From assembly GCF_001279775.1 (NCBI RefSeq), contig NZ_LGDG01000123.1, positions 1 through 64,000 on the forward strand: 64,000 nt of DNA, written 5' to 3'. The notes under the pieces are model-generated. The model did no database searches. It had not been told where the DNA came from and saw nothing but the letters and a program-made list of their open reading frames with translations. Source of the stretch: Streptomyces sp. MMG1533. Lineage in GTDB: Bacteria > Actinomycetota > Actinomycetes > Streptomycetales > Streptomycetaceae. This document shows, piece by piece, positions 25,960-35,571 of this stretch (within the stretch, counting starts at the first letter, position 1; every line of letters begins with the position of its first letter). A program made the position numbers and the translations under genes.

Positions 25960-26018
25960 CAGCTCCTACGGTCCGACGAGACCACTCCGAGGCACGATGG
26001 GAGGAAGGAGGCGACGCC

Positions 26019-26379
26019 ATGACCCCAGACACGACCGACCGCCCGCAGATGGATGTCGAAGACTTCGACGAACTCGTTCGCAGGGCTCCGAGGCGAGTGG
26101 TCCGAAACGGATGGCGCGCTCATGGCCGTAGAGATCACCTCACACGACCGTGACACCGACCAGCGCGACCGCATCGACAAGCCCATCGGCTACGCGGAGG
26201 CCGACATCCCCGTCTACCTCCTAATCGACCGCGACAACAACACGGTCACCGTCTTCAGCGAACCGAAGGACGGCCGCTACCAGCAGTCCCCGTCCTACCC
26301 GTGGGGCGCTACCGTCGAGATCCCCTCCCCCGTCGACATCACCCTCGACACCGAAAAGCTCAAGGACTACGCCGACTGA
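26019..26379 (+). pseudogene. Internally deleted Uma2-family nuclease pseudogene
   Basis: The 5' part from ATG 26019 (after GGAAGGAGG) reads MDVEDFDELVRRAP, the usual N-terminus of Streptomyces Uma2 proteins. Around 26080-26095 the reading shifts frame into GEWSETDGALMAVEITSHD, then QRDRIDKPIGYAEADIPVYLLIDRD, the C-terminal half. Roughly 90-100 residues that normally lie between, including the PD half of the PD-(D/E)XK site, are missing. The small ORF starting at 26053 would express only the C-terminal half. I infer a deletion with frame shift that inactivated the gene. Confidence 0.8.
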
Positions 26380-26410
26380 CGGCCTCACAAGGATGGAGAC
26401 GAGACACCCC

Positions 26411-26569
26411 GTGCAGCCATCGCAGACTCGGGACGAACTCCAGCGGCAGCGCGACGAGGCCGACATCGCCGAAGCTCGTGCATGTGAGGCGGCTCCGTCC
26501 GGCCCATCGATGTCCCACGACGAGTTCCTTGCCCAGCTGGACGCCGAAGACCGGAGCCGCACCCCATGA
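26411..26569 (+). CDS. Small antitoxin-like ORF, 52 aa
   Basis: A GTG-started ORF reading VQPSQTRDELQRQRDEADIA, ending SHDEFLAQLDAEDRSRTP, and overlapping the next start by 4 bp (ATGA at 26566). The acidic, helical DEADIAEAR...SHDEFLAQL pattern resembles the C-terminal half of Phd/RelB-type antitoxins, but the DNA-binding N-terminus is absent. It may be a remnant. No toxin gene is adjacent. Confidence 0.4.
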   Translation: MQPSQTRDELQRQRDEADIAEARACEAAPSGPSMSHDEFLAQLDAEDRSRTP

Positions 26570-27135
26570 ACCACGCCCAGCTCACCGCCCTCGGCCGCGC
26601 CCTGCGTCTCCTCGGGGAGCACGGCGAGGCCCTCACCGGTGACACCCCCGACGCCCGGCTGCACGAGGTCAAGGCCGATCTCAAGCGGGCCCTGGATCTG
26701 CTGGAGGACAGCGTCACCGCGGCCGCGCCCTCCACGCGCTGCCCCGAGCATCCAGGCGGGCCGGTCGACGAGAACGCCCCCGACCTGTGTCTGCTGTGCG
26801 AGACCCGTCGGCGGGCCGCCCGGCGTTCCGAGATCAACGGGCCCTCCGGGCACTCCCGGCCCGCCGAGCCCACGCCCTCCCGGTACGGCGTGCGCGAGGA
26901 CCGGCCGCAGCCCCAGCAGCGGTGGCTGCCGGAGCTGTGGAACGGCCAGGCGTGGCAGTTGTGCGGGACCCCGCGCCGGGACCGGCACGAGGCCGAGCTC
27001 TATCTCGCCGCCCAGCGGCGCGGGCCCCGGGCCGCCATGGCCTACCGGCTCGTGCACGAGTTCACCGACTACGAGGTGCTGCGCGTCTGGGGCACCCCGG
27101 TGCGCGTCGACATCGAGCCGCTCGGGAACCTGTAG
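26566..27135 (+). CDS. Uncharacterised protein with CxxH/CxxC cluster
   Basis: A 189-aa protein. The N-terminal 50 residues are helical (LGRALRLLGEHGEALTGDT, then LKRALDLLEDS). The middle holds CPEHPGGPVDENAPDLCLLC, a probable zinc knuckle. The C-terminal half (WLPELWNGQAWQLCGTPR, DRHEAELYLAAQRRGPRAAM, then EVLRVWGTPVRVDIEPLG) is well structured. I do not recognise the family. It overlaps the antitoxin-like ORF by 4 bp and converges on the carboxylesterase gene. Confidence 0.75.
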   Translation: MNHAQLTALGRALRLLGEHGEALTGDTPDARLHEVKADLKRALDLLEDSVTAAAPSTRCPEHPGGPVDENAPDLCLLCETRRRAARRSEINGPSGHSRPAEPTPSRYGVREDRPQPQQRWLPELWNGQAWQLCGTPRRDRHEAELYLAAQRRGPRAAMAYRLVHEFTDYEVLRVWGTPVRVDIEPLGNL

Positions 27136-27161
27136 AAGCCTCCGGCCAGAAGCCCACAGCG

Positions 27162-28715
27162 TCAGCCCAGCAGCGGCATCGGCGCGAACTCGTACCCTTC
27201 CCACATCCGCCTCGACACCTCCTCCGGATACGCCCTGACCTGCGGCTCCGCATCCAGCACCTGCACCAGCCGCCGCTGCGTGTCGTACGCCGGCCAGCCC
27301 GGGTCGCCCGTCCTCGCGAACGCCGTCCAGGAAGCCCGGAACCGGGCCGACAGCGCCTCGGCCTCCGGCGGGACCTCCCCGCCGGGGAACAGCATGATGC
27401 CGAGATCGGCGGCGAACGTACCGAAGAGCAGCGGGATGTCCAGCGCGTGGCAGGCGCCGAGGGCGCCTCCGCCGGCCGGCGCCGGCCAGGTCAGTTCGTA
27501 GACGTGGGCGCGGCCGCCGCCCGCGAGCTGCGCCTCGGCCAGATGGTGGCTCGGCATGTTGAACAGCCAGTCGGTCTGGACGCGTTCGAACAGCTCGCCC
27601 GGCGAGGCGTCGGGGAACGCGGCACGGTAGCCGTCCTCACCGGCGGCGCTCGGCGCGAACATGCGCAGCGCCCCCCGCGCCTGCTCCTCCGTGATCTGCC
27701 CCAGCTGCCCGCCCATCGCCAGGAACAGCCGGAACTCGTCCCGGTTGTGGCCGACGATCAGCTCCACGTCCCGGCCCGCCCCGGCCGCCAGCGCCTGCCA
27801 GGGCGTGACCGGCAGGACCTCTCCGTCGACCACCGGGGAGAAGGGGGTCAGAGTCGGGGCGGCCTGGCCCCACCTGTCCAGGTACTGGAGCATCTTCTGC
27901 CCCAACGCCTCCCCCGCGGACGGCAGTTGGCGCGGGTCGACCGTCGCCAGGTCCCCCACCGTAGGCCGCAGCCCCGCCTCCGCCGCGATCGCCGTCGCGA
28001 TGTCACGGGCCAGGGCGTCGGAGAAGTACGTGCCGGGCACGCTCTGGGCGATGGCCCGCCGGAACAGGCCGGACGCGCTCGGCATGGCCAGCAGGGCCGC
28101 CACCGATCCGGCGCCGGCCGACTCGCCGAAGACGGTCACCTGGCCGGGGTCGCCGCCGAACGCCGTGATGTTGTCCCGTACCCACTCGAGCGCGGCGACC
28201 TGGTCGAGCAGGCCGCGGTTGGCGGGCGCACCCTCGATGTGGACGAAACCCTCGATGCCGACGCGGTAGTTCAGGGAGACGACCACGACGTCACCGTCGT
28301 GCGCGATGTGCCGGGCGTCGTAGCCGGGGCTGCCGGCCTGGCCGAGCTTGTAGGCGCCGCCGTAGATCCACACCATGACCGGGCGGTGGGCGGCCGGGTC
28401 CGGGTCGGGCGTCCAGACGTTGACCGTCAGCCAGTCGTCGCCCGCGGGTACGTCCGGTGCGTCACCGCCACGGCCCAGGAACGCCGCCTCCTGCGGGGGC
28501 GGCGGGCCGAAGGCGTACGCGTCGCGTACGCCTTCCCACGCCGGGGCCGGGCGCGGCGCCTGGAACCGCGCCTTGCCGACCGGCGGGGCGGCGAACGGGA
28601 TGCCGCGGAAGACGGTCAGCCCGTCCTCCCGGCGCCCGCGCACCGCACCGGCCTCGGTACGGACCACGGGCGGGGCGGAGTCCGCCATGGGGCCTCGGGG
28701 CTCGGTCGTCGTCAT
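27162..28715 (-). CDS. Type B carboxylesterase/lipase family protein
   Basis: A 517-aa alpha/beta hydrolase. Typical blocks: FRGIPFAAPPVGKARFQAP at the N-terminus, PVMVWIYGGAYKLG (oxyanion loop), the nucleophile elbow FGESAGAGSV and a C-terminal catalytic His region (ALGACHALDIPLLFG). No signal peptide, so it is probably cytoplasmic. GAGGAG precedes ATG 28715. Physiological ester unknown; family members include para-nitrobenzyl esterases. Confidence 0.93.
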   Translation of the reverse strand: MTTTEPRGPMADSAPPVVRTEAGAVRGRREDGLTVFRGIPFAAPPVGKARFQAPRPAPAWEGVRDAYAFGPPPPQEAAFLGRGGDAPDVPAGDDWLTVNVWTPDPDPAAHRPVMVWIYGGAYKLGQAGSPGYDARHIAHDGDVVVVSLNYRVGIEGFVHIEGAPANRGLLDQVAALEWVRDNITAFGGDPGQVTVFGESAGAGSVAALLAMPSASGLFRRAIAQSVPGTYFSDALARDIATAIAAEAGLRPTVGDLATVDPRQLPSAGEALGQKMLQYLDRWGQAAPTLTPFSPVVDGEVLPVTPWQALAAGAGRDVELIVGHNRDEFRLFLAMGGQLGQITEEQARGALRMFAPSAAGEDGYRAAFPDASPGELFERVQTDWLFNMPSHHLAEAQLAGGGRAHVYELTWPAPAGGGALGACHALDIPLLFGTFAADLGIMLFPGGEVPPEAEALSARFRASWTAFARTGDPGWPAYDTQRRLVQVLDAEPQVRAYPEEVSRRMWEGYEFAPMPLLG

Positions 28716-28760
28716 TCGTCGGCACTCCTCGCTGATCGTTGCTGCTCTGAATCATTGCCC

Positions 28761-29636
28761 TCAACCATGATTCTCGACAAGCGATCGCACCCGCTCCTCC
28801 CCCAGCTCGTACACCGTCTCGTGCGCCCGCGGGTCCCGTGCGTGGAAGGTGTGGAACAGCGGGCCGGTCGGTCCGCCCAGCTCCACCAGGGAGGCCGACG
28901 CCCCGCGCACCGCCCGTTCGGTGCCGGGCGGGGTCGTCAGGTCGATGCGGTTGACCACGCCGGGGGTGACCCACACCGGCACGGACGCCAGGAAGCCGAA
29001 GAGCTGGAGGTGGAAGTGGCCGGTGAGGACGGCCCGGACATCGGTGCCCCGGATGACCGCCGCCAGGTCCTGCGGGTCGCGCAGGCCGAAGACGCGCTGC
29101 GTCTCGACGTCGAGCGTGATCGGCGGGTGGTGGAAGGCGAGGATCGTGCCCTGTGCCGCGGGTTCCCTCAGCACCTCCCGCAGCCAGTCCAGTTGGGTGC
29201 GGCTCAGCCGGCCGTGGACGCGACCCGGCACCAGCGAGTCCAGCGTGACGAAACGCCAGCCGTCGACCGTGCTCACCGCCGCCCGCTCGCCGGTCGCCGA
29301 CTCCAGGACCGTCTCGGCGCGTTCGGTGCCCTCCGCCGTCAGGTGGCCGCTGCCGAGCACCTTGGTGAAGGCCGTACGTTCGTCGTGGTTGCCGGTGGTG
29401 AGGAAGACCGGCGCGCCCGTGCGCCTCGCGAACTCCCCGACCAGGTCACGGAGCGCCGCGTACGCCTCCGTCTCCCCCGCGTCGGCGAGGTCACCGGTCA
29501 CGACGATCGCGTCGACGCCCTGCTGATGCCGGAGTTCGGCGAGCATCAGGCGGAGGGACTCGGTGGCGTCGACGCCGTACTTGTTGGGGGTGGCGGTCCG
29601 GTCGAGGTGGGTGTCCGAGAGATGCAGTATCCGCAT
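28761..29636 (-). CDS. Metallophosphoesterase, cAMP-phosphodiesterase-like
   Basis: A 291-aa calcineurin-type phosphoesterase. All five metal motifs are visible: LSDTHLD, VVTGDLADAG, TTGNHDE, AFHHPP and LTGHFH. It resembles the CpdA/Icc group acting on 3',5'-cyclic nucleotides, but members of this fold also hydrolyse other phosphodiesters. ATG 29636 lies 7 nt after TAGCGT (29644-29649), indicating a probable leaderless transcript. Confidence 0.92.
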   Translation of the reverse strand: MRILHLSDTHLDRTATPNKYGVDATESLRLMLAELRHQQGVDAIVVTGDLADAGETEAYAALRDLVGEFARRTGAPVFLTTGNHDERTAFTKVLGSGHLTAEGTERAETVLESATGERAAVSTVDGWRFVTLDSLVPGRVHGRLSRTQLDWLREVLREPAAQGTILAFHHPPITLDVETQRVFGLRDPQDLAAVIRGTDVRAVLTGHFHLQLFGFLASVPVWVTPGVVNRIDLTTPPGTERAVRGASASLVELGGPTGPLFHTFHARDPRAHETVYELGEERVRSLVENHG

Positions 29637-29664
29637 CTCTCGGACGCTATACGGGAGTTGCAGC

Positions 29665-30795
29665 TCAGGACAGCGTCTTCAGCGCAGCCGCGTCGTAGGG
29701 CTTGAGCTCGTCGAAGCGGTCGGCGAGGACCTTCGCCGCCCACTCCGGGTCCTGGAGCAGGGCGCGGCCCACGGCGATCAGGTCGAACTCCTCGGCCTCC
29801 AGCCGGTCGAGCAGGTCGTCGATGCCCTTGACCGGGGCGCCCTCGCCCATGAAGCCCTTGAGGAAGTCGCCGTCGAGGCCGACCGAGCCGACGGTGATGA
29901 CGGGCTTGCCGGTGAGCTTCTTGGTCCAGCCGGCCAGGTTGAGGTCCGAGCCGTCGAACTCGGGGAGCCAGTAGCGGCGGGTGGAGGCGTGGAAGGCGTC
30001 GACGCCGGCCGCGGCGAGCGGGGCGAGGATGGACTCCAGCTCCTCGGGGGTCTCGGCGAGACGGGCGCGGTAGGCCTCCTGCTTCCACTGGGAGTAGCGG
30101 AAGATGACCGGGAAGTCGGGCGAGACGGTCTCGCGGACCGCCGCCACGATCTCCTCGGCGAACCTGGCACGGGCCACCGGGTCGCCGCCGTAGGCGTCGG
30201 TACGGCGGTTGGTGCCCGCCCACAGGAACTGGTCGACGAGGTAGCCGTGGGCGCCGTGGATCTCCACGCCGTCGAAGCCGATGCGCTCGGCGGCCGCGGC
30301 GGCCTCGGCGAACGCGCCGATGACGTCGTCCAGGTCGCGCTGGGTCATCGCCTTGCCGGTCGCCTCGTCGGCGCCGAGGCGCAGGCCGGAGGGGCCGACG
30401 GCGGGGGCGTCGGCGTAGGGCGGCTGGCCCTGCTCGCGCACCATGCCGATGTGCCACAGCTGCGGCACGATGGTGCCGCCCGCCGCGTGCACGTCCGCTG
30501 CGACCTTGGCCCAGCCCGCGAGCTGCTCCTCGCCGTGGAAGCGCGGGATGTCGTCGCTCTGCCCGGCCGACTCGTGGCCGACGTAGGTGCCCTCGGTGAC
30601 GATCAGGCCGACGCCCGCGGCCGCGCGGCGCGCGTAGTACGACGCCACGTCCGCGCCGGGGACGCCGCCCGGGGAGAACTGGCGGGTCATGGGCGCCATC
30701 GCGATGCGGTTCGGGACGGTGAGGCCGTTGATCGCGGTCGGGCGGGAGAGGATGCGGGCCGCGCGGGAGGTGGACTCGGCGGTGGTGGCGGTCAC
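29665..30795 (-). CDS. Old-yellow-enzyme family NADH:flavin oxidoreductase
   Basis: A 376-aa FMN-binding TIM-barrel ene-reductase. Characteristic blocks: NRIAMAPMTRQF, VPQLWHIGMVREQG (catalytic His-Asn/His region), GFDGVEIHGAHGYLVDQFLWAGTNRRTD split over the usual loop, and DLIAVGRALLQDPEW. It should reduce activated alkenes or nitro-compounds with NAD(P)H. GTG 30795 has GAGGAG about 10 nt upstream. A promoter with a short palindrome lies 60-85 bp upstream (30855-30878). Confidence 0.92.
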   Translation of the reverse strand: MTATTAESTSRAARILSRPTAINGLTVPNRIAMAPMTRQFSPGGVPGADVASYYARRAAAGVGLIVTEGTYVGHESAGQSDDIPRFHGEEQLAGWAKVAADVHAAGGTIVPQLWHIGMVREQGQPPYADAPAVGPSGLRLGADEATGKAMTQRDLDDVIGAFAEAAAAAERIGFDGVEIHGAHGYLVDQFLWAGTNRRTDAYGGDPVARARFAEEIVAAVRETVSPDFPVIFRYSQWKQEAYRARLAETPEELESILAPLAAAGVDAFHASTRRYWLPEFDGSDLNLAGWTKKLTGKPVITVGSVGLDGDFLKGFMGEGAPVKGIDDLLDRLEAEEFDLIAVGRALLQDPEWAAKVLADRFDELKPYDAAALKTLS

Positions 30796-30854
30796 GTGGG
30801 GACTCCTCGGAGAGGTCGGGGACTTCGAGCGGTCGTCGGACAGTCTGACATTCC

Positions 30855-30878
30855 AAACGGTATGTGCATACGCATCAA
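30855..30878 (-). promoter_or_regulatory. Promoter and spacer palindrome upstream of the OYE gene
   Basis: On the minus strand TTGATG (30878-30873), a 17-bp spacer and TGGAAT form a plausible promoter. The spacer contains GTATGTGCATAC (30860-30871), whose arms GTATG/CATAC invert around 2 nt. This could be the operator of an HxlR/MarR/TetR-type repressor; no regulator gene is adjacent. Confidence 0.45.
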
Positions 30879-30960
30879 CTGCCCCCTTGCTCAACCGCCC
30901 CACCCACCTGGGCATTCCGGCGGGCGGGCCGGGATCCGCTGTGATCCCGGACACGCCGAA

Positions 30961-30994
30961 GGGCGGCACCCCCTGTCTCCAGGAAGTGCCGCCC
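30961..30994 (-). terminator. Terminator hairpin after groEL2
   Basis: GGGCGGCAC (30961-30969) pairs with GTGCCGCCC (30986-30994) across a 16-nt loop, 34 bp beyond the groEL2 stop. A second perfect hairpin, CCGGGATC/GATCCCGG at 30929-30950, follows and would strengthen termination. Neither has a U-tract, as is usual in this genus. Confidence 0.75.
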
Positions 30995-31027
30995 TCGGTC
31001 AGGACGGTTGATCAACCCTCGGGTCGA

Positions 31028-32761
<1,734 letters not shown>

Positions 32762-32779
32762 TCACCGACCCGGTCCTCG

Positions 32780-32842
32780 TTGTCACTCTCACCTTCAGAG
32801 TGCTAACGCCAATGATTAGCACTCGCCCCTGCCGAGTGCAAG
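32780..32842 (-). promoter_or_regulatory. Twin CIRCE elements and promoter of groEL2
   Basis: Two HrcA-binding CIRCE elements (consensus TTAGCACTC-N9-GAGTGCTAA) lie in tandem. Element A (32780-32806) has a 7/9 left arm and a perfect right arm; element B (32816-32842) has a perfect left arm and a 7/9 right arm; both have exactly 9 nt between arms. On the minus strand TTGCAC (32841-32836), a 17-bp spacer and TAATCA (32818-32813) form a strong promoter inside element B, with the expected start near 32806 in element A. Confidence 0.9.
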
Positions 32843-32898
32843 CGCCTCCGGCCGACCGGTCCGGTCCGCGCGGCCGACCGCGACCGCCCCCGGACATG

Positions 32899-32946
32899 CC
32901 GAAGGGCTCGCATCCCATGACTCCCCATGGGGTGCGAGCCCTTCGA
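32899..32946 (-). terminator. Terminator hairpin between cspA and groEL2
   Basis: GAAGGGCTCGCA near 32899 pairs with TGCGAGCCCTTC ending at 32946, a long stem 40 bp beyond the end of the cold-shock gene and just upstream of the groEL2 promoter. It should insulate groEL2 from read-through. Confidence 0.75.
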
Positions 32947-32985
32947 AAAAGAACAGAAGAACGACGCTGTCAGTCGGCGCGTGCT

Positions 32986-33192
32986 TCAGCCGGTCGCCAG
33001 TCGGACCATGTCCGCCTGCGGCCCCTTCTGGCCCTGCGAGATCTCGAAATCGACCCGCTGACCTTCCTCCAGGGTGCGGTAGCCGTCCATCTGAATCGCG
33101 CTGTAGTGGACGAAAACATCCGCACCACCGTCGACCGCGATGAAGCCGTACCCCTTCTCCGCGTTGAACCACTTGACGGTGCCCTGAGCCAT
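32986..33192 (-). CDS. Cold-shock protein, CspA family
   Basis: A 68-aa single-domain cold-shock protein with RNP1 KGYGFI (13-18) and RNP2 VFVHYS (26-31), the standard length and composition. It binds single-stranded RNA/DNA and probably acts as an RNA chaperone. ATG 33192 is used; an in-frame ATG at 33222 would add ten atypical residues. A long non-coding upstream region suggests a regulated 5' UTR. Confidence 0.95.
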   Translation of the reverse strand: MAQGTVKWFNAEKGYGFIAVDGGADVFVHYSAIQMDGYRTLEEGQRVDFEISQGQKGPQADMVRLATG

Positions 33193-33545
33193 GCCTAACT
33201 CCCCTATTACTGGCCCTTGCACAGATCCGCACTTCGCGGATCCGGGTCAGACCTCACCCCCCACATGGTTGGGGGCGTGCGCCGGAACGCGTCGACCGCG
33301 GCTGAATGTATCTGTCCAACTGCCGTCTGCAACAGGTCAATCGGACGAGAATTCTGGACGCGCACGGTCCGGAATGTGGCGAGAATTCGCCTGAATTCGG
33401 GGCAAGTCGGGCCCCATAAAATGCACAAAAGCCGCAAAAGAAGCGCACACTTTGGCTACTTCTTGTCGGGTGCAAGGTAGAAATCAAGGGCTTCCGACCC
33501 GTAGGTCGGCACCGCGTTCCCCAACTGTACCGCGCTCAACCACAT
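33193..33545 (-). other. Non-coding upstream region of the cold-shock gene
   Basis: About 350 bp without a convincing gene. It is less GC-rich than the surroundings, with A-rich tracts at 33415-33445. An 87-codon ORF on the plus strand (33217-33480) has no ribosome site and atypical composition, so I do not call it. The region probably contains the cold-shock promoter and a long 5' UTR. Confidence 0.55.
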
Positions 33546-33586
33546 TGAATTGCCCCCTCCGCTTCTCTCACGGAGGGGGCAATTCA
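33546..33586. terminator. Strong terminator after the thrC-like/moaD-like operon
   Basis: TGAATTGCCCCCTCCG (33546-33561) pairs perfectly with its complement at 33571-33586 across a 9-nt loop, a 16-bp stem located 38 bp beyond the sulfur-carrier gene. Flanking T/A residues on both sides make it potentially bidirectional. Confidence 0.85.
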
Positions 33587-33623
33587 GTGAACTCTCGGTA
33601 ACCGAGGTTACCGACGGTAATAA

Positions 33624-33899
33624 TCAGCCGCCGGCAACGGCCGGAATGATGGAGACACCGGCGCCGTCCGGGGTCGCGGTCTCCAGGCCCTGCTCGAAGC
33701 GGACGTCGTCGTCGTTCACGTACACGTTGACGAACCGGCGCAGCTTGCCCTGGTCGTCGAGCACACGGGCGGCGATACCCGTGTGGTTCTTCTCCAGGTC
33801 GGTGATGACCTCGGCGAGGGTGGCCCCCTCGGCGGCGACCTCGGCCTTGCCACCGGTGTAGGTGCGCAGGATGGTGGGGATGCGGACGGTCACGCTCAT
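33624..33899 (-). CDS. MoaD/ThiS-family sulfur carrier protein
   Basis: A 91-aa ubiquitin-like protein, MSVTVRIPTILRTYTGGKAE to IIPAVAGG, ending in the Gly-Gly that is adenylated and converted to a thiocarboxylate sulfur donor. It overlaps the end of the threonine-synthase-like gene by 4 bp (ATGA), so the two are translated together. The pairing resembles CysO with its PLP-dependent synthase. I recall a Streptomyces report of a ThrC homologue (MetM) using such a carrier (MetO) to make homocysteine from O-phosphohomoserine; I cannot verify the citation here. Confidence 0.93.
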   Translation of the reverse strand: MSVTVRIPTILRTYTGGKAEVAAEGATLAEVITDLEKNHTGIAARVLDDQGKLRRFVNVYVNDDDVRFEQGLETATPDGAGVSIIPAVAGG

Positions 33900-35206
33900 G
33901 CGAGGCCAGCCTCTCGGAAGGAGTCCAGGTTCGGGCGGATGGTGGCGGTGAGGCCGGTGCCGGCCACCGCGTCGAGGGTCTTGAGGCCGTCACCGGTGTT
34001 CAGCACGACCGTGGTCTTCGTCGGGTCGAGGAGACCATTCTCGATCAGCTTCTTCGCCACACCCACGGTCACACCACCGGCGGTCTCCGCGAAGATGCCC
34101 TCCGTGCGGGCCAGCAGCTTGATCGCGTCCACGACCTGCTCGTCGTCGACGTCCTCCACCGCACCACCCGTGCGGCGCGCGATGTCCAGGACGTACGGCC
34201 CGTCGGCCGGGTTGCCGATGGCCAGCGACTTGGCGATGGTGTTCGGCTTCTGCGGCCGCACGACGTCGTGGCCGGCCTTGTAGGCGACGGACACCGGCGA
34301 ACAGCCCTCGGCCTGCGCACCGAAGATCTTGTACGGCTTGTCCTCGACGAGACCGAGCTTGATCAGCTCCTGCAGGCCCTTGTCGATCTTCGTGAGCTGC
34401 GAGCCGGAGGCGATCGGCACGACCAGCTGGTCCGGGAGCTGCCAGCCGAGCTGCTCGCAGATCTCGTACGCCAGGGTCTTGGAGCCCTCGGCGTAGTACG
34501 GCCGCAGGTTGACGTTGACGAAGCCCCAGCCCTCGCCGGCCGGGTCGCCGATCAGCTCGGAGCAGAAGCGGTTCACGTCGTCGTAGTTGCCCTCGATGCC
34601 GACGAGCTCACCGCCGTAGATGGCGGCCATGACGACCTTGCCCTGCTCCAGGTCGTGCGGGATGAACACGCAGGAGCGGAAGCCGGCGCGGGCGGCGGCG
34701 GCGCCGACGGCACCGGCCAGGTTGCCCGTGGAGGAGCAGGAGAGGGTGGTGAAGTCGAACGCGCGGGCGGCCTCGATGGCCTGGGCGACGACGCGGTCCT
34801 TGAAGGAGTGCGTCGGGTTGCCGGAGTCGTCCTTGACGAAGAGCTTGCCGGCGTCGACACCCAGCTCGCGGGCGAGGTTGTCGGCCTTGACGAGCTTGGT
34901 CCAGCCGGGGTTGATGTTGGGCTTGTCCGCCACGTCGGCCGGGACGGGCAGCAGCGGCGCGTAGCGCCAGATGTTCGCGGGTCCCGCCTCGATCTGCTTG
35001 CGGAGCTCCTCCGTGTCATAGGCGGAGAAGTCGTACGCGATCTCGAGCGGGCCGAAACACTCCTCGCAGGCGAAGACCGGGCCGAGGGGCACGCGGTGAC
35101 CGCATTCGCGGCAGCTCAGCGCGGCGGCGGGGCCGAGGTCTACGGTGGGGTTCGCGGGGACGTTCGCGGTGGTGTCCGTGGTGCTTGCAACAGTCTGCGC
35201 AGCCAT
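33896..35206 (-). CDS. thrC: Threonine synthase-like PLP enzyme, possibly a homocysteine synthase
   Basis: A 436-aa fold-type II PLP enzyme usually annotated threonine synthase. It has an N-terminal zinc-ribbon-like CxxC...CxxC segment (CRECG and CEEC), the PLP-lysine block NPTHSFKDRVV, the CSSTGNLAGAVGAAAARAG phosphate-binding region and a C-terminal SxNTGDG-like block (VVLNTGDGLKTLD). A SAM-I riboswitch in its leader and a sulfur-carrier gene overlapping its 3' end both point to sulfur amino acid synthesis, so the true reaction may be O-phosphohomoserine to homocysteine. The neighbours hom and thrB of a classical threonine operon are absent. The fold assignment is firm; the substrate is inference. 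Confidence 0.92.
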   Translation of the reverse strand: MAAQTVASTTDTTANVPANPTVDLGPAAALSCRECGHRVPLGPVFACEECFGPLEIAYDFSAYDTEELRKQIEAGPANIWRYAPLLPVPADVADKPNINPGWTKLVKADNLARELGVDAGKLFVKDDSGNPTHSFKDRVVAQAIEAARAFDFTTLSCSSTGNLAGAVGAAAARAGFRSCVFIPHDLEQGKVVMAAIYGGELVGIEGNYDDVNRFCSELIGDPAGEGWGFVNVNLRPYYAEGSKTLAYEICEQLGWQLPDQLVVPIASGSQLTKIDKGLQELIKLGLVEDKPYKIFGAQAEGCSPVSVAYKAGHDVVRPQKPNTIAKSLAIGNPADGPYVLDIARRTGGAVEDVDDEQVVDAIKLLARTEGIFAETAGGVTVGVAKKLIENGLLDPTKTTVVLNTGDGLKTLDAVAGTGLTATIRPNLDSFREAGLA

Positions 35207-35226
35207 GTGAGGCGAGGCCCTTTCTC

Positions 35227-35381
35227 CTCATCTTCCTCACGACGCATCTCGCCGTGAGACGGATTTGGCACCTTCCCGAGCCGGGGAGCCTCGCTAAAAC
35301 GATCGTCAGTGATCGCTACGAGACCGGCTGGAGGGTTGCCGGGGCTTCATCGGGCCGTATCCCTCTGCCCCTCTGGATGAG
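35227..35381 (-). promoter_or_regulatory. SAM-I (S-box) riboswitch
   Basis: Read on the minus strand, the leader begins CTCATCCAGAG (35381-35371), continues with GAGGGATACGGCCCGATGAAG and GCCCCGGCAACC (kink-turn and P2), then GGTGCCAAATCC (P3/P4 junction), and closes P1 with GATGAG (35232-35227). Every conserved S-box block is present in order. The aptamer ends about 20 nt before the thrC-like start, and the closing strand runs directly into AGGAG, so SAM binding probably hides the ribosome site. It should reduce expression when SAM is plentiful. Confidence 0.93.
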
Positions 35382-35571
35382 CGGTATGTAGTTGTTGATC
35401 GTTGAAACGGAACGCCGACCCTGACATGCGATGGTCATCAGCGTTGTTCAAGACTGTAACCGAAGGCCAGGACAGTTGAGATAGCCGTCCGAACCGCGAG
35501 ATGGATCACATGGTCCGCCAAGAGACCATGGATCACGCGCTCGCCGAGAGAACGCAGAGGAGCCGCGCACT
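35382..35571. other. Divergent promoter region between the riboswitch and gpgS
   Basis: No gene is seen. The interval must carry the promoter of the riboswitch-controlled operon (leftward) and of gpgS (rightward). Sequence around 35383-35470 is relatively AT-rich for this genome. I could not assign -35/-10 boxes with confidence. Confidence 0.5.

Noticed and set aside
33217..33480. 87-codon plus-strand ORF in the cold-shock upstream region
   Set aside because: No ribosome site, no recognisable motif and atypical composition; more likely part of a regulatory leader.
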